Positions 25,430 to 38,400 of a stretch of 64,000 nt of DNA are shown piece after piece; the first letter of the stretch is position 1; each line of letters starts with the position of its first letter. The notes below the pieces were generated by a model. It worked only from the letters and a program-made list of their open reading frames with translations, was not told where the DNA came from and did not search any database. A program made the position numbers and the translations under genes. Source of the DNA: Acheta domesticus (lineage: Eukaryota > Arthropoda > Insecta > Orthoptera > Gryllidae); assembly GCA_031308135.1 (NCBI GenBank), contig JAHLJT010003656.1, positions 73,054,984 to 73,118,983 of the forward strand, written 5' to 3'.

Positions 25430-25481
25430 ATGGCTGTGGAGCCAAGAATTTCGCAACAAAAACAGTATGATTATCTATTAA
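25404..25481 (+). other. Upstream ORF overlapping the RAB40 start
   Basis: An ATG at 25404 opens a 25-codon frame ([16 protein letters not shown]...) that runs in a different frame past the RAB40 ATG at 25430 and stops at 25479-25481. If the mRNA starts upstream of 25404, ribosomes would need leaky scanning to reach RAB40. Whether the transcript includes it is not visible. Confidence 0.5.
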
Positions 25482-28400
25482 AATTTTTACTAGTGGGTGA
25501 TAGCGACGTTGGTAAGCAAGAAATTCTCAGCGGTTTAGAAGATGGCTCTTCCGAGTCGCCGTTCTGCAGTGGGAGTGGTGCGTCCTATTAGAGCGTCCTA
25601 TGCCGTCACTTGATACGTATATTAAATTGCAGTTACCGATTAGTGTGCAGTGTTTATTACGTGTGAATTTGTTTTCAGCATACAAGACAACCACTATTCT
25701 TTTGGATGGCAAACGGGTAAAACTTCAATTATGGGACACTTCAGGACAAGGTCGATTTTGCACTATAATAAGATCTTATTCAAGAGGTGCCCAAGGTATT
25801 TTACTAGTATATGACATCACAAATAAATGGTCATTTGATGGCATTGACCGATGGTTGAAGGAAGTTGAAGAGGTTGGTAAACAAATTATAAATAGGTTGT
25901 CAACTTGATTTGAAGCCAAATTAGTATTTTACTATATCATATTGTTGTGTTGCTTGAATAGCATGCACCTGGTGTGCCAAAAGTTCTGGTTGGCAATCGA
26001 CTTCATCTAGCTTTCAAACGTCAAGTTGGTGCTAGGGAAGCAGAAGCTTATGCAGCTAAGAACAGAATGGCATTTTTTGAAGTGAGTCAGTTATGTGATT
26101 TTAATATTCGTGAGAGCTTCAGTGAGCTCTCTCGTATGGCATTGCATCGCAATGGAATGGAAAGACTGTGGCGCTCTAATAAAGGTGAGTTCCATGCTTC
26201 ATGTGTTGTTTGAACAGATGATTTAGAGGCAATGAACAACCCAAAACAATTTTTAAAGAAACATTGTTGTTAAAGAAATAACATTTTTTTAATCAATGGT
26301 ATAGAATTTTGTTGAGAATGGAAGAATACAATAACAGCATTATTTATCAATCAAAATATGTTGAGACGAGACAAAAAAAATAATTACTTTGCTTTTTCTA
26401 GTAACAATATTTTTTTTTAAATTATTGTGATTTAATTGGTATTAATTTTTAATACATTACATTTACTATTTATCTTTCAGCTTGTAAATACATTAAAATA
26501 GTGTTTGGATCAGGTTTCATGTTGTAAATTTACACCTATTGCTCTCTGATATTTATCTCGTATATTTCAAATTTCCCCTAGCTAATAATGTTTTTCAAGA
26601 TAAGCATTTTCATAAAATTACATTTGTAGTACAGAGTTATAAAAAATATTGTTGTCCTTTATATTATAATAGCATTACATGACAAGATTATTTTAATTTT
26701 ATTTTTATTGTTACATTATTGAAGTATTTTCTTTCTGCTTATAATCTGCTAATAATTTGGACGCAATTGAACCCAAGTGCACTGCAAAGATCTTTGTCAC
26801 AAAGGGATTGAAATTGTAAATAAAAAAATGCCATGATTTGTTCATGTTTAGAGATTATTGCATTAATTGTTACAGTTTTTCTTAATTTCATTGTGTAAAT
26901 TTATCAGTAGTATTTCAGGTAGTGTTGAATTGAAATCTAATATTGATATAAGCTTTCAAAAGTTCTTTGAAAGAACTTCATATGCATCATATGCTCTTCA
27001 AGGTATTATGTTGTTTCACAGGAGGACAAATTTTGGTGTTATGCAGGAAATGCAAATTCACCCTAAAAGTACCAACTTGTAGTTTTATGTAGATTAATTA
27101 AAACAAATGTAGAAAGTAATATTTTGAAATTTTTTTGCAAGGCTGTCACTTAGATAGATGTAAAAGTTCAAGAAGATCCAAAAAGATTTCGGACAGTCAT
27201 ATTTATAAAATTAACAACTTTTATTGATGTATGTGTGATGATGAATGTACATCAAACATTCGAAACGTTGCCGTAAATAAAAGTTGTTAATTTTATAATA
27301 ATGACTGTCCAAAATCTTTTTGGATCTTCTTGAACTTGTAGAAAGTAATAGTCTGTGTTTATGACTTGCTGAACTAAATTAAGTTTTAATACATTCTATT
27401 AAAATCATTCTATTATATATTTATTTAAATGATTGCAAATTTTACAAATTGTTCTGTTAGCCATAGTTTTTAACACTTCAGAATTCCGATTGCAACTGAA
27501 CCCCATGAGAGTTATCAGGAAGTACAAGATTTTTGTCTTGTAGGCAAAAATTCATAAATGTGGAAAATAAAAGTTCATCCTCACATAAGGTTATGTTACA
27601 TTTTACTGCTTTTGACTTGACATACGATGTCAAGATTTCTCGATTGTCGTAACCTTTTTTTGGAGCCATCGTTGGGGGAGGGGATCTGCGTATTCAAATA
27701 TCACCATCCATGCAAATGTGTTCACCAGTGCTGTTCACCAGTCTCTTCTTCACCATTGTCATCATAATGGTGAGAAGCACAATTTAAGATACTAATAATG
27801 ATGAGCCTTGCATCTTGTCCAGTATTGCACAGCTCACCATGTACTAACTTGCCTGAACTTGTTCGCTCTAGACGAAGATCTTGATTGCAACAAGCTCTTG
27901 TTGAAAATTGTCTTCCGCAGAACAATTCACTGGAAAAGTGGGGACAGATTTTCACATTTCATGACTGAACTGTGTTATTTCTAATAGGGTATTTCTGTGA
28001 ATGGTAATCCTTTCTTATGCAGTCCTATGTGCTTGAGAGTAAGTTCAGTGAGAAACCTGGCTCGTGAGCGGGGAAAAGTTTTTGTTTCGATGTCTGACTT
28101 TTAAAAAAAAAAAACATTCTCTACCACCAATATTATCTACTGTATATGAGAAACCTATAAAGTCTTACATGTGGGAAAAAATGCCCATAATGTAATCAGG
28201 AACTCTGGACAGCCCAAATTATCTCCTTTAAGCTTCCATAATTCTGAAATCCTTTTTTTTTTTTTTGTCTTTCTTTTGATGTTCTGTGAATTAATTTTCT
28301 AATAATTTGGATTGTTGGCAACTTTACTACTTTGGGTTTCGTTTCTATATTGCAATTACAGCTCCAACTTTTTGCTGTAAGGTCTCTCAAGAAGCAATAT

Positions 28401-30503
28401 TTCATAGCACTAATGTTAATGACTAATACTCTGGTTCTGTGAATTCCTTTTAATTCACTGTTAATGACTAGTGCTAATCCTCTCAAATTTTTTTTAGTCA
28501 GCTGAAAAGTTTAATCCGTTACTATTAATGAGCTTATACAATGCAGATGCAAACAACAAATACCAGCTACAATTTTTCTTAATTTGGATCCTGGTTTGAA
28601 AATCAGTAAGACATTACTTTCGACAGCAGACATACTGTGATCTCATACAACCTCAATATTTAAGAAATTATTTGAGTTTCTGGCTTAAATGAATAGCTTA
28701 TCGATAGAATCAGCTCCTTGACCATGGATTTGGTGTGAAAAACAATCTACGGTATTAGAATTCAAAACAACATCTCTTTTTAAAGAAACCACAATTTCAG
28801 GCCAATATTTGGTAAGAAATTGTTTAATAATTCTGCATAATTCATCATCATCTTTTCCAAATTATTGTAGTTTCACTAATTTTTTATTTACATCCCAGGA
28901 TCCAAATATGCATTTGAAGGTGGAAGTAGGTAAAATGATACACCTTCATGTTAAAGAAAAGCTTTCATGTAGAAAAAACATACGGAACATTAATAAAGAG
29001 CTCAGGTAGACATTGGGAACATGCTGTTACAATGCACAATGGTATTTGGGAATCTGGCCTTCAAACACAGATGTGTATGGATTGCTTAAACACTTGTTAG
29101 AGGACAGAGAATGTTACAGTCGTGCCCATTTATATTATCTAATAAATTTAAAACTATGATATTACAATTTTTATTTTCCTTCCAAAGTAGACATGAGAGA
29201 AGTGTTGTTTGAACAATAAAATATTATTACTATCTTAATAAAGTCACAGTGTACAGTTAATTATAGTTCAGAAAAAATGTAAAGAAAATTATCTTTGGAT
29301 TGGCAGTATTCTACAAATTGGAAAGTTACACGCTTTGTGTACCATTATTACCACTTTGTCACTGGACTACTTCTTTATGCAAAAGCAATTTGTTTTGTTC
29401 CTAAGCTCTTATGAATTATGATTTTAATGACAATAATTATACTTAATTTAATTTGTTTCCTTATTTTTCCTCCATTTCTTTGACTGCATCCGAATTAATT
29501 TCGCCGCACGGTGCGCTGCCATTGTTGGAGCTACTTGTAGGGGGGGGGGCGCCGCCCCCCCTCCCGCGGATTTGACGCTTGAGTTCATCCTTTTCTGCCG
29601 TTAATCGTGGTTTCACGAAAGATTGAACATCAGCGTGAACAAAAAGTTTTGCACCTGCTGACTGAATGTTAAGAAAATGTGATTGCTTGCTTTCATTCCC
29701 GTTAAATGCTACATTGGATTGGACTACAATAACCCATCACATACGGATGTCGTTCGAGGCCTTCCTAGGAATGCCTAAAACCTGAGAGAGTTTCGATTAA
29801 CCGTGAAAAAGGGAAGAAACGTGCCGTTAAAGTACGTGAGAAAATTAACCCATTTTACAATAGATTTTCTACCGTTCCTCCGCAATTTTAACTCATCGAT
29901 AGCTTGTAATGAGATAACTTGTATCTCGAATTCAAACATACATACTGCTGCCATTCAGTTTCCTCACTTAACATTCTACTCCCCTTGGTGTTGGACCTTT
30001 GGATATTTGGAAAGGCGATGTTGTGAGAGTGAGTAATATTGACTGAATATCGGGAGGAATAAGGCAACCCTCTCTCCCCATCAAGAGCGCGGGTTGCTAT
30101 CTACAGCGGACGTGGATTTGAATAATGGCTCCCACAAGCGTGCGCACGGGGGGAGGGGCTGGAAATTTAGAAGAGGGAACCAAAAACTTACGTAATTAGA
30201 CTTCTTTTTTTTCCTTCTTCTTCTTTCTTTCTTTGCCCCAACAATTTGGACTATAGTTCAACCCCAAACTGTATGGGGAAGGAGCCACCGGCAACTGTAA
30301 AAATATTATAACATTAAATGGGATTGTATTTCTTATTTGTAAGATTAGAAATATAATTTCATCCCCTTGTATGTTTAATTGATTTACTAGTAAAATAGTA
30401 CGTCGTATGGAAGTTTAAAAAAGTTCGATATGGCAAAAGAGGCCAGAAATACAATTGACCCTTACTTTCTCGTATACCACTTGCGTTATTCAACAAAATA
30501 ACG

Positions 30504-30567
<64 letters not shown>

Positions 30568-33500
30568 CGGATTTTAAGGGTTCTTGTTACCGAAAAAAAT
30601 GTTTTCGTTTTTCGGTCAGTCTGCGAACACTATCACATAAACAGCGCGCAGAATTTCGATCGAGCGAGATATTCCCCAATCGATGTGGATTTGCGGTCCC
30701 TTGAATTTGGAGCGGGTACATAAGTTTTAACTCAAGATAACTCGAGAAGTTACTTTACAAGAAGTCCAAGATTTTCAGAATTTTCTTATAGGTAATTTCA
30801 ATTTTTCTTTAAACGTTTTGCTCGAAGACCTGTCGGATTTTCATTAAAACGTCTGAATTTTCGAAAATTCCAAAAGTGTAAAATTTGTTCAATTACCTCT
30901 ACCAATTCCATTTTTGAAGATAATTATTTTCTTAATGAAATCGAAATTAGATCTTTTGTCGTATACATTTTGTTTTTCAAAATATCAGTATTTTCGCATA
31001 GTTTTGAGTAAACAAAGGCAATTAATCACGAAATTAAAAATTTTCAATATTAGGTCTTATAATTTGAAATAAAATGCATTTTAAATCAGTAGAATCTAGA
31101 GTAAGTAAATATTGTGCATTTTAAATAAATATAACCATATGAACCCATTGCAGTCCCATTTTTAACCTTGCACCATCTGTTTGGATATATACAAGGATTA
31201 TTATAGATTTTTTCAATTTTTTTGAAGATGAGCATTTTGAAAAAACTCAAAATCAAAATTTTAAATTCAGATTTGAAAAACTTTTTGAACGCAACCCCTA
31301 TTGAGTTGCATATCATATAAAAGGCCATAAAGAAAGCTGCAAAATGACACATGTTCCAGCTCTCTATCTTAATTTGGTGAGGTTCTACATAAATTTAAAA
31401 TTTTCGGGAAGCCAATTTTGCAAAATTTTACATGGCTGTATTTCAGAAACGGGTGGATATATTTTACTCAAAATTGGTAGTTTTCTTATTCTCCATGCAT
31501 ACTACCTATGTGTCAAATTTCATGTAAATCTAAAATGGTGAAGTAAAATTTTAATTAAAACTGTGTTGATTTAATATGGAATGACCCTCTTAGAAAAATC
31601 GCAGTATAAGTAAGGAGTGAAAATAGGACAAGGAAAGATGTCAAAAACTTACAGCCTTCCCAGTTATAATATTTTTGTTATTTAATGTTATGTTGTAACA
31701 TTTTCCTCAAGTTATTAAATAATAACCATAACATATAGATTATCACATCCAAAGTAGTACTTCCATTATGAATATATTTTAATATTGTTTATTTTCTGTG
31801 CTAACAAAAAAAATATTTCAAAATTATTTATGGAGGATTCAAACTTAAATTGCTCCCTCCCTCTCCCCGAAATAATCTCAGGATCCTCCCCCAAGAGTGT
31901 TCCAGTGTACGTAGTTCAGAACAAGTATTTTTTACTGTGTTCGAGTAGTTGTCTGTGTCCAGCATTGAAGTGATGCAGGATCACATCTCATATTGGGAAC
32001 TTGCATCTGACCAAATGTGGGTTTTGTACTGCCCAAAAAGTGTGTGGTCATCCCTCGGTAAGGCGACATCCTCCCCATTTTCATTTCGAGGCATAAAATA
32101 ACTTTAGTTTATTGCAAATTTATTATTTGCGACCTTTTATTAGGACGAAACAATGTGAACATGCAGTGCATTTATGTGAAATTTGTTTAAAATGTATCTA
32201 GAGGGAGGGATCGTTTGGTTAAACATCATGTAACTTAAAAAATATACTTTATTCCCGCATATATCGCTGGAACCGTTCGAAATGCTCGCCTTATTTTGGT
32301 ATCGTTTCGTAGAAGAAAGAAGCCGCAAATCATTTCGCATGTGTCGCGTGTGTAGATGGCGCCGTTGTAGCTGTAATCACTGCAATGCCTCTGACCGGGA
32401 TGTCATAGGTTCAAGTCCCGACGGCGCGGTGGCAGGAATTTCCACACCAGCTAAGTAGTAGTCGAATTCAGCCGCTGCCTGGAGGAAAATTCTGGCGGTC
32501 GGTTGATCTGATCGGTAGTTTCTCCGATCAATACCTGGTGAATGCCGAAGCTGTACCCTAAAAACGGGGCACGGACTGCGCGCGCGCGCGATCTTCCCTT
32601 CCTTGTTCTATTTTCACTCCTTACTTACACGCACTTATACTTACATACACTACTGTACCACACATGCCAGTCGGGAGCTTAGAGCTTGTCCCAGCTGGAA
32701 CGGTGCCGCGCTGGTGGGAGATACCTGGTTGGAGTAAACTCCGCTAGTCTACGGTAGGTCGGCGCTGGATCTCACCATCCAGCGGGGAAAATCACAGCTA
32801 CATCCCGAGGAAAATGCATTACACTTAGCAGTCCATGCGCCCGCAATCACAACCTAATCAATAAAAGAAATCTAGCTCTACGCATTACGCAATTCGAGTT
32901 AGTCTCGTTTAAAAGAAATAACTCTGCCGTTGAAAAAAATAACTCTGCCACTATCTTCTTAACTTCGATGGATTATAATTATTATTGTAATCCATCGAAG
33001 TTAAGAAGATACTCATCAGGAGCTATAATGTTTAGTGATGTGCATTTTTTCATAAATTTACATTTGCTCGGTAATGATGCATCAGTATTTATTTTTTATT
33101 TATTTACGTCAAAAACATTTGATACTTAAGAATCCAGAAATGGCGTGTATAGATTCGAGCTTATGAGTAGAGGAATGCAAATGCTCGATCACTCTCTTTG
33201 ACGTGAAATTTATTTAATTTCGATCAGTGGAGGTTTTCTTTTTCTAAAGAACATCATATGAGCCGTTGAGAGCAAAAGTGGTATAAGTCAAAAATCATAC
33301 TTTCCGGAAAATGACTAGTAAACGAAAATCGCTGTAAAACTATAACGGTTAGAAATAAATGACTTAAGAGTTATGAACGTGTTAAGGAGATATTATTTTA
33401 ACTTACTTCTGAGAGTAATTGTGAAATTGAGATTTTGACCTGGGCACGTATCACTGAAAACGATTAGATGGTGTTTTTTTTTTCTTTCTTTTTTTCCCTC

Positions 33501-35349
33501 TCCCTTTCTTCCCTCCTTCAAGAAGCTTCGTCTGTAGTGGATCCAGATGAACAAGAAGTTCTTGGGAGCCCCTTGAAACTATTGTTTCGCCCCACCTGTG
33601 ACTTGCACCACAGTTGCATGCACCGGTATGAGCAACTTGTTGCCTTCTGCATTCTGCTGGCCTGTAGCTGAGAAATATTGAAGTTTGACCCATAGCATTT
33701 TAGCCCGTGATGGAACAATGTTCAAACCATCTATCAGTGCATCTAACTCAAATTTTCCAAAATTTGACTTATACCATTTTTTCTCAACGGTTCATTTAAT
33801 TAAAACCTGCATTGCTATTATCACTTATTTCTTTACTGTCGTTCTTCTTTACTATCGTTCTAGCCTTGCGGTTTACTTTTGTGTCATTTTTAGAGGAACC
33901 ATTTGTGCGAGCGTTAGTCAGTGGCTGCTCGTGGTTAGATTGCTCGGTTGCGAAGCATCCAAATAATCGAAAAAAATATTATGAGTTAGCAATGTATATT
34001 ATCTATTTAATAAGATTCAATATTCACGATATTGCAGCAGTATCGATGTTACCACATAGCATTCGCATTTTGTTTAAATTTTGGTCGCCCAACGTCTAAT
34101 GAACAATTATAAACTCTCCTTAACACAAAAAGTCTAAGCTCGTTCATTTTTTACTCCCCGGTCTTGGAGATTAACTTAAGTGTTCAGAAATTCTTAACAA
34201 TGGTGAAATCCTTTCAGTAAATCCAAACAACTCTAAGATTGGCATTGATTGCAAAAATATTTTTCAGTCTTTAAATGTGATTGTTTCGAGTATTTTGAAA
34301 GGAATTGTTAATAGGTCGAATGTGTGGTAGCTGTCGATGTTGGCTGGCGTTTTCTAAACTCCGATTAAAACGTATGGCGACTTTTTAGTATCAGAACGTA
34401 GGTTGTAATGAAGCTCCCGATTGGATAATGGGTATCAGCTAATCACTTGTCATTTCGCCCTACGTTTAAATCGAAAAACACTAGTCAAAAAGATAATTTA
34501 TTTGTTTTCCCTCATTTTATACAAGTGTATATGAAGAATAAGTTGGAAGTATCTTACTAATATTGGCATTGCATTAATGTGAAATGAACCGGTAATTTTT
34601 TTGGTCTTTCCTGGTCTCAAATACGTTCAGAGGGAAAAATATTGATTGAGCATTCCTAAGTAGAGTTTCTGACTAGTACCAAAATTTTGCAATTTTCAAG
34701 TGGCCACTTCTTGAACAAAATCAGGAATTGGAATTAAAATTAATAAAAAATATAAGATATTAAAAATTGGGCAATATTTGTTCATAGATCTAATCAAACG
34801 AGGTATGCTAATCGCACACTGAGTTTCACAACGAATTTGTTGTTGTGACCAGGAATGTTGAGAAAACTACAAAAATTTTAACTGTGGCCGATGATTGCGC
34901 TTTTTCACGCGTGTTTCACGTGTGGAGAGAGCACCATTATCGAGCAGTGGATGAACTAAGGGGGAGCCACAGGAGCCTTGCACCCCCCCCCATCCCAACC
35001 CACCCCACATACACGAAATCAAAATGTTTGTAATTTTACTTAATTTATTCAAAATAATTACCATTTATAGATCAGGAAACCTAGTTTCATTGTATGTTCT
35101 ATTCTCCGGGCGTTTACTTAAATCATTTCTAAATTGAAAGCGTTTACTTCGGTAACGTTTATCGAATTAAATTAAGGCCCAAATTTCTATTGTTCCTTAA
35201 TGGCAAAGAAGTCATAATGGCAATCGTTTACGTAGTAAGGGACGTCAGTTTTCTTGGAATGTATACGTGGAGAGCCCATCTCCGGTAATTCGATTCAGTG
35301 ATGCCTTATTTTCCTATGCGATGCTCACACCATGAGCCCTGCTCTTCCG

Positions 35350-35404
<55 letters not shown>

Positions 35405-38400
35405 TAGAGACCGGAAAAATATGTAGTATTAAAAGTCAAAATATGTAATGAAAATAGTAAGAATATATAATAAATATGTAAAATCGGATACAATATGTAA
35501 TATTAAAATACTTTAATTAAAAGCGATTTACTTAGCAAGACATTACATCTAGAAAAACTGCCCACTTTGCATCATAACTTTCTCATCAGTAGTAAAAGCT
35601 TCATCTATTGTAATCCAGGACCGTAGTTTAGCAGCCGGACAAAAAAAATCGCAATAGAAGCCATCGCACAAATTGGTGAAATCTACCATCAGCAAACATA
35701 CACTGTAACATCTTCATCAAAGTGTTACACGTCGGCGATCACAAATTTTTCTCGGAAATTAGGGTTACAGATCTCAAAACGCTGTGTCAATATTTTGGAC
35801 ATCCAGATTTCCCCAATAATATAGGAAAAATGCGGATAAAAAATCTTTTCACAAAAAAATATGGAATTAAATTGAAGATAATTGATAAAATAAGAAAATA
35901 TATTGTGAAAACAGCAAAATAGGTAAAATATGTAATATAGTAGTAAATATGTAAAAATATGTAACGAAAAAACTGTATGTTGTGTTAGGAGCGCTATGAT
36001 TCGCCAAGATTAAAATTTTGAGAACGGTAAGTAGAAAGACAAAAAATATGTAATTACATAAAAATCCGGTCTCTAATTATCATAAAAATAAAACACAACA
36101 CGCTCGCCAACAAAAAACACTAAATTAATAATTTGTGTATATTAGGTCTTATAATTTGAAATAAAATGCGTTTTAAATCAGTAAAATCTAGAGTAAGTAA
36201 ATATTGTGCATTTTAAATAAAGATTACTATATGAACTCAATGCAGTCCCATGTTTAAACTTGCACCATCTGTTTGGAAACATATGCGGATTATTTTAGAA
36301 TTTTTTCAATTTTTTTGAAGATGAGCATTTTGAAAAAACTCAAAATTAAAATTTTAAATTCAAATGTGAAAAACTTTTTTAACTGTTCCAGCTCTCTATC
36401 TTAATTTGGAGAGGTTCTACATCAATTTAAAAATTTTCGGGAACCCAATTTTTTAAAAGTTTATTTGGCTGTATTTCACAAACGGATGGAAATATTTTAT
36501 TTAAAATTTGTAGTTTTCTTATTCTTCATTCATACTACCTATGTGGCAAATTTTATCTGAATCTGAGATGGTGATGTAAAATGACTGTGTTGATTTAATA
36601 AGGAATGACCCTCCAGCGACAACTCAATCTTATGCGCTGTCGCGAGATCGGCAGTTGTAAAGATACCCGTAGTTTGCCACATCACGTACTCATTGTAAGG
36701 TTTATTTCTCTTATATATTCAACAAAATCAAATATAAGGATTAATACAGCTATACGACATATAATACAAACTTTGAAATAACTAGTGGTGCTACAAATGG
36801 CACAGACTTTCCCGTATTAGTTTTCTATTTCCTTGGATCTGGGCTAACTATTCGGAATTGTCACATTCTCACGCCAGCTGCCATCTATCGCCGCCCAAAC
36901 ACATTTTTTGGCATTTTCTTAATGCTTCAGTTTCCTAGTAGTAGAATGGAAATATTAATTTTAGAATATTAAAGAACAATAAAACCTCGTTCTATATGAC
37001 AATTTTCTTTGAAAAACTTGGAGCCGTTTTTCAGCGCCTTTCAGCGCTACTAAAAATTCGAAGTTTGAAGCTCTTTTTCACAGAAAATTTTTGAGTTTTC
37101 GAAAAACATCATTTAAATTCATTTGAAGCTCTTACATTCACAAATACAATAGTGTTTACAAATGGTTGATAATGTGCATAGTAAAGGTGTGAGAGACCTT
37201 TAAACAAATTACATTTGTGTAATTCTTGAAGAAAAAAAAAACCTAAAATAAAATTTACGTCATATTAAAGAGTGCAATTAGCACTATCCGTTCGAAAAGT
37301 TTGAAGAAAAAATTTGCAGCCATTTATGAGAAAATGGCGTTTTAGTGTTTCTGAAGTTGGAGCTAGTTTTCATAGAAAACGATTGAGTTTTCGAGAAACG
37401 TTATATGACATTATTTAAAGCACATGTACTCATAAATGTAATAATGTGGATAAATCCCTGCTAATATAAATATTAACGACGTGAGAGAAGTCAAAAAAAT
37501 ATTTTTGTAATTTTTGAGAAAACAAAAGAATAGAGCAATTTGGCGTTTATGTCATTTGATAAAGTACATAAGGCTCTATCCTCACCAACAGTTTAAAGAA
37601 AAAAAATTGGAGCCGTTTTTGAGAAAATCGTGTTTTTGTAGTTTTTTAAAATTGCACATGCTACGTGAAAACTATTAAAATTTTCAAAACATTGAACGTG
37701 ACCTTAATGAAAGAACTCACTGTGGAGAACAAATTTTATTTGAAGGAAAAATCTCTATATTTAATTTTGTAGTTGTAGGAAGACGCCGAAAAACATTCAA
37801 ACTTCCAATTTTCGAAAGTCCAGAGTTAACCGTGAAAATGGGACAAATGCTACCTTAATAAGCGTATTTTACTCTATTCTTACAAGAAATTTAAAGAGAA
37901 AATTGGAGCCGTTTTTGAGACAATTTTGAAAATGTCCGGGGGCTTCATGTAAAGTACCCCCAAATTTTGAAGAAAGTTTTTCAAAATCGCAGCTCCTCGA
38001 GTTGAGCCAGATCAACCGGGGAATATCCATTTTGGAAAATATCCTACGTATGGTTTAGGCGGTAGTCGGGTTCGCAGACGGACGTTTTGAAGAGAGAAAA
38101 AAATTGGAAACACTTTTTTCGGTATCAGGAGACCCCAAAACATGTATTTCCGTTGAAATCTCGAAATTGATTTTCCGAAGCATTATACTGCGATTTTTGT
38201 AGGAAGAGCTCTCAAGATAACTCAAATCCCATCTTCGCGATGGAATATGTTACGGCATTTCGTATCATTCACAGTCGTTCCGCTAGATTTCGCACGATCG
38301 CGACCGTATGAAGCAGTGCTTGCGATCATGCGACTTCTACCGGCAAGACCGAGAAAAGACGCGAAATGCCGTGACATATTCCATCGCGAAGATGGGATTT

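Noticed and set aside
30508..30562. (AT)n tract as a regulatory site
   Set aside because: Plain microsatellite inside an intron, with nothing else to support a role.
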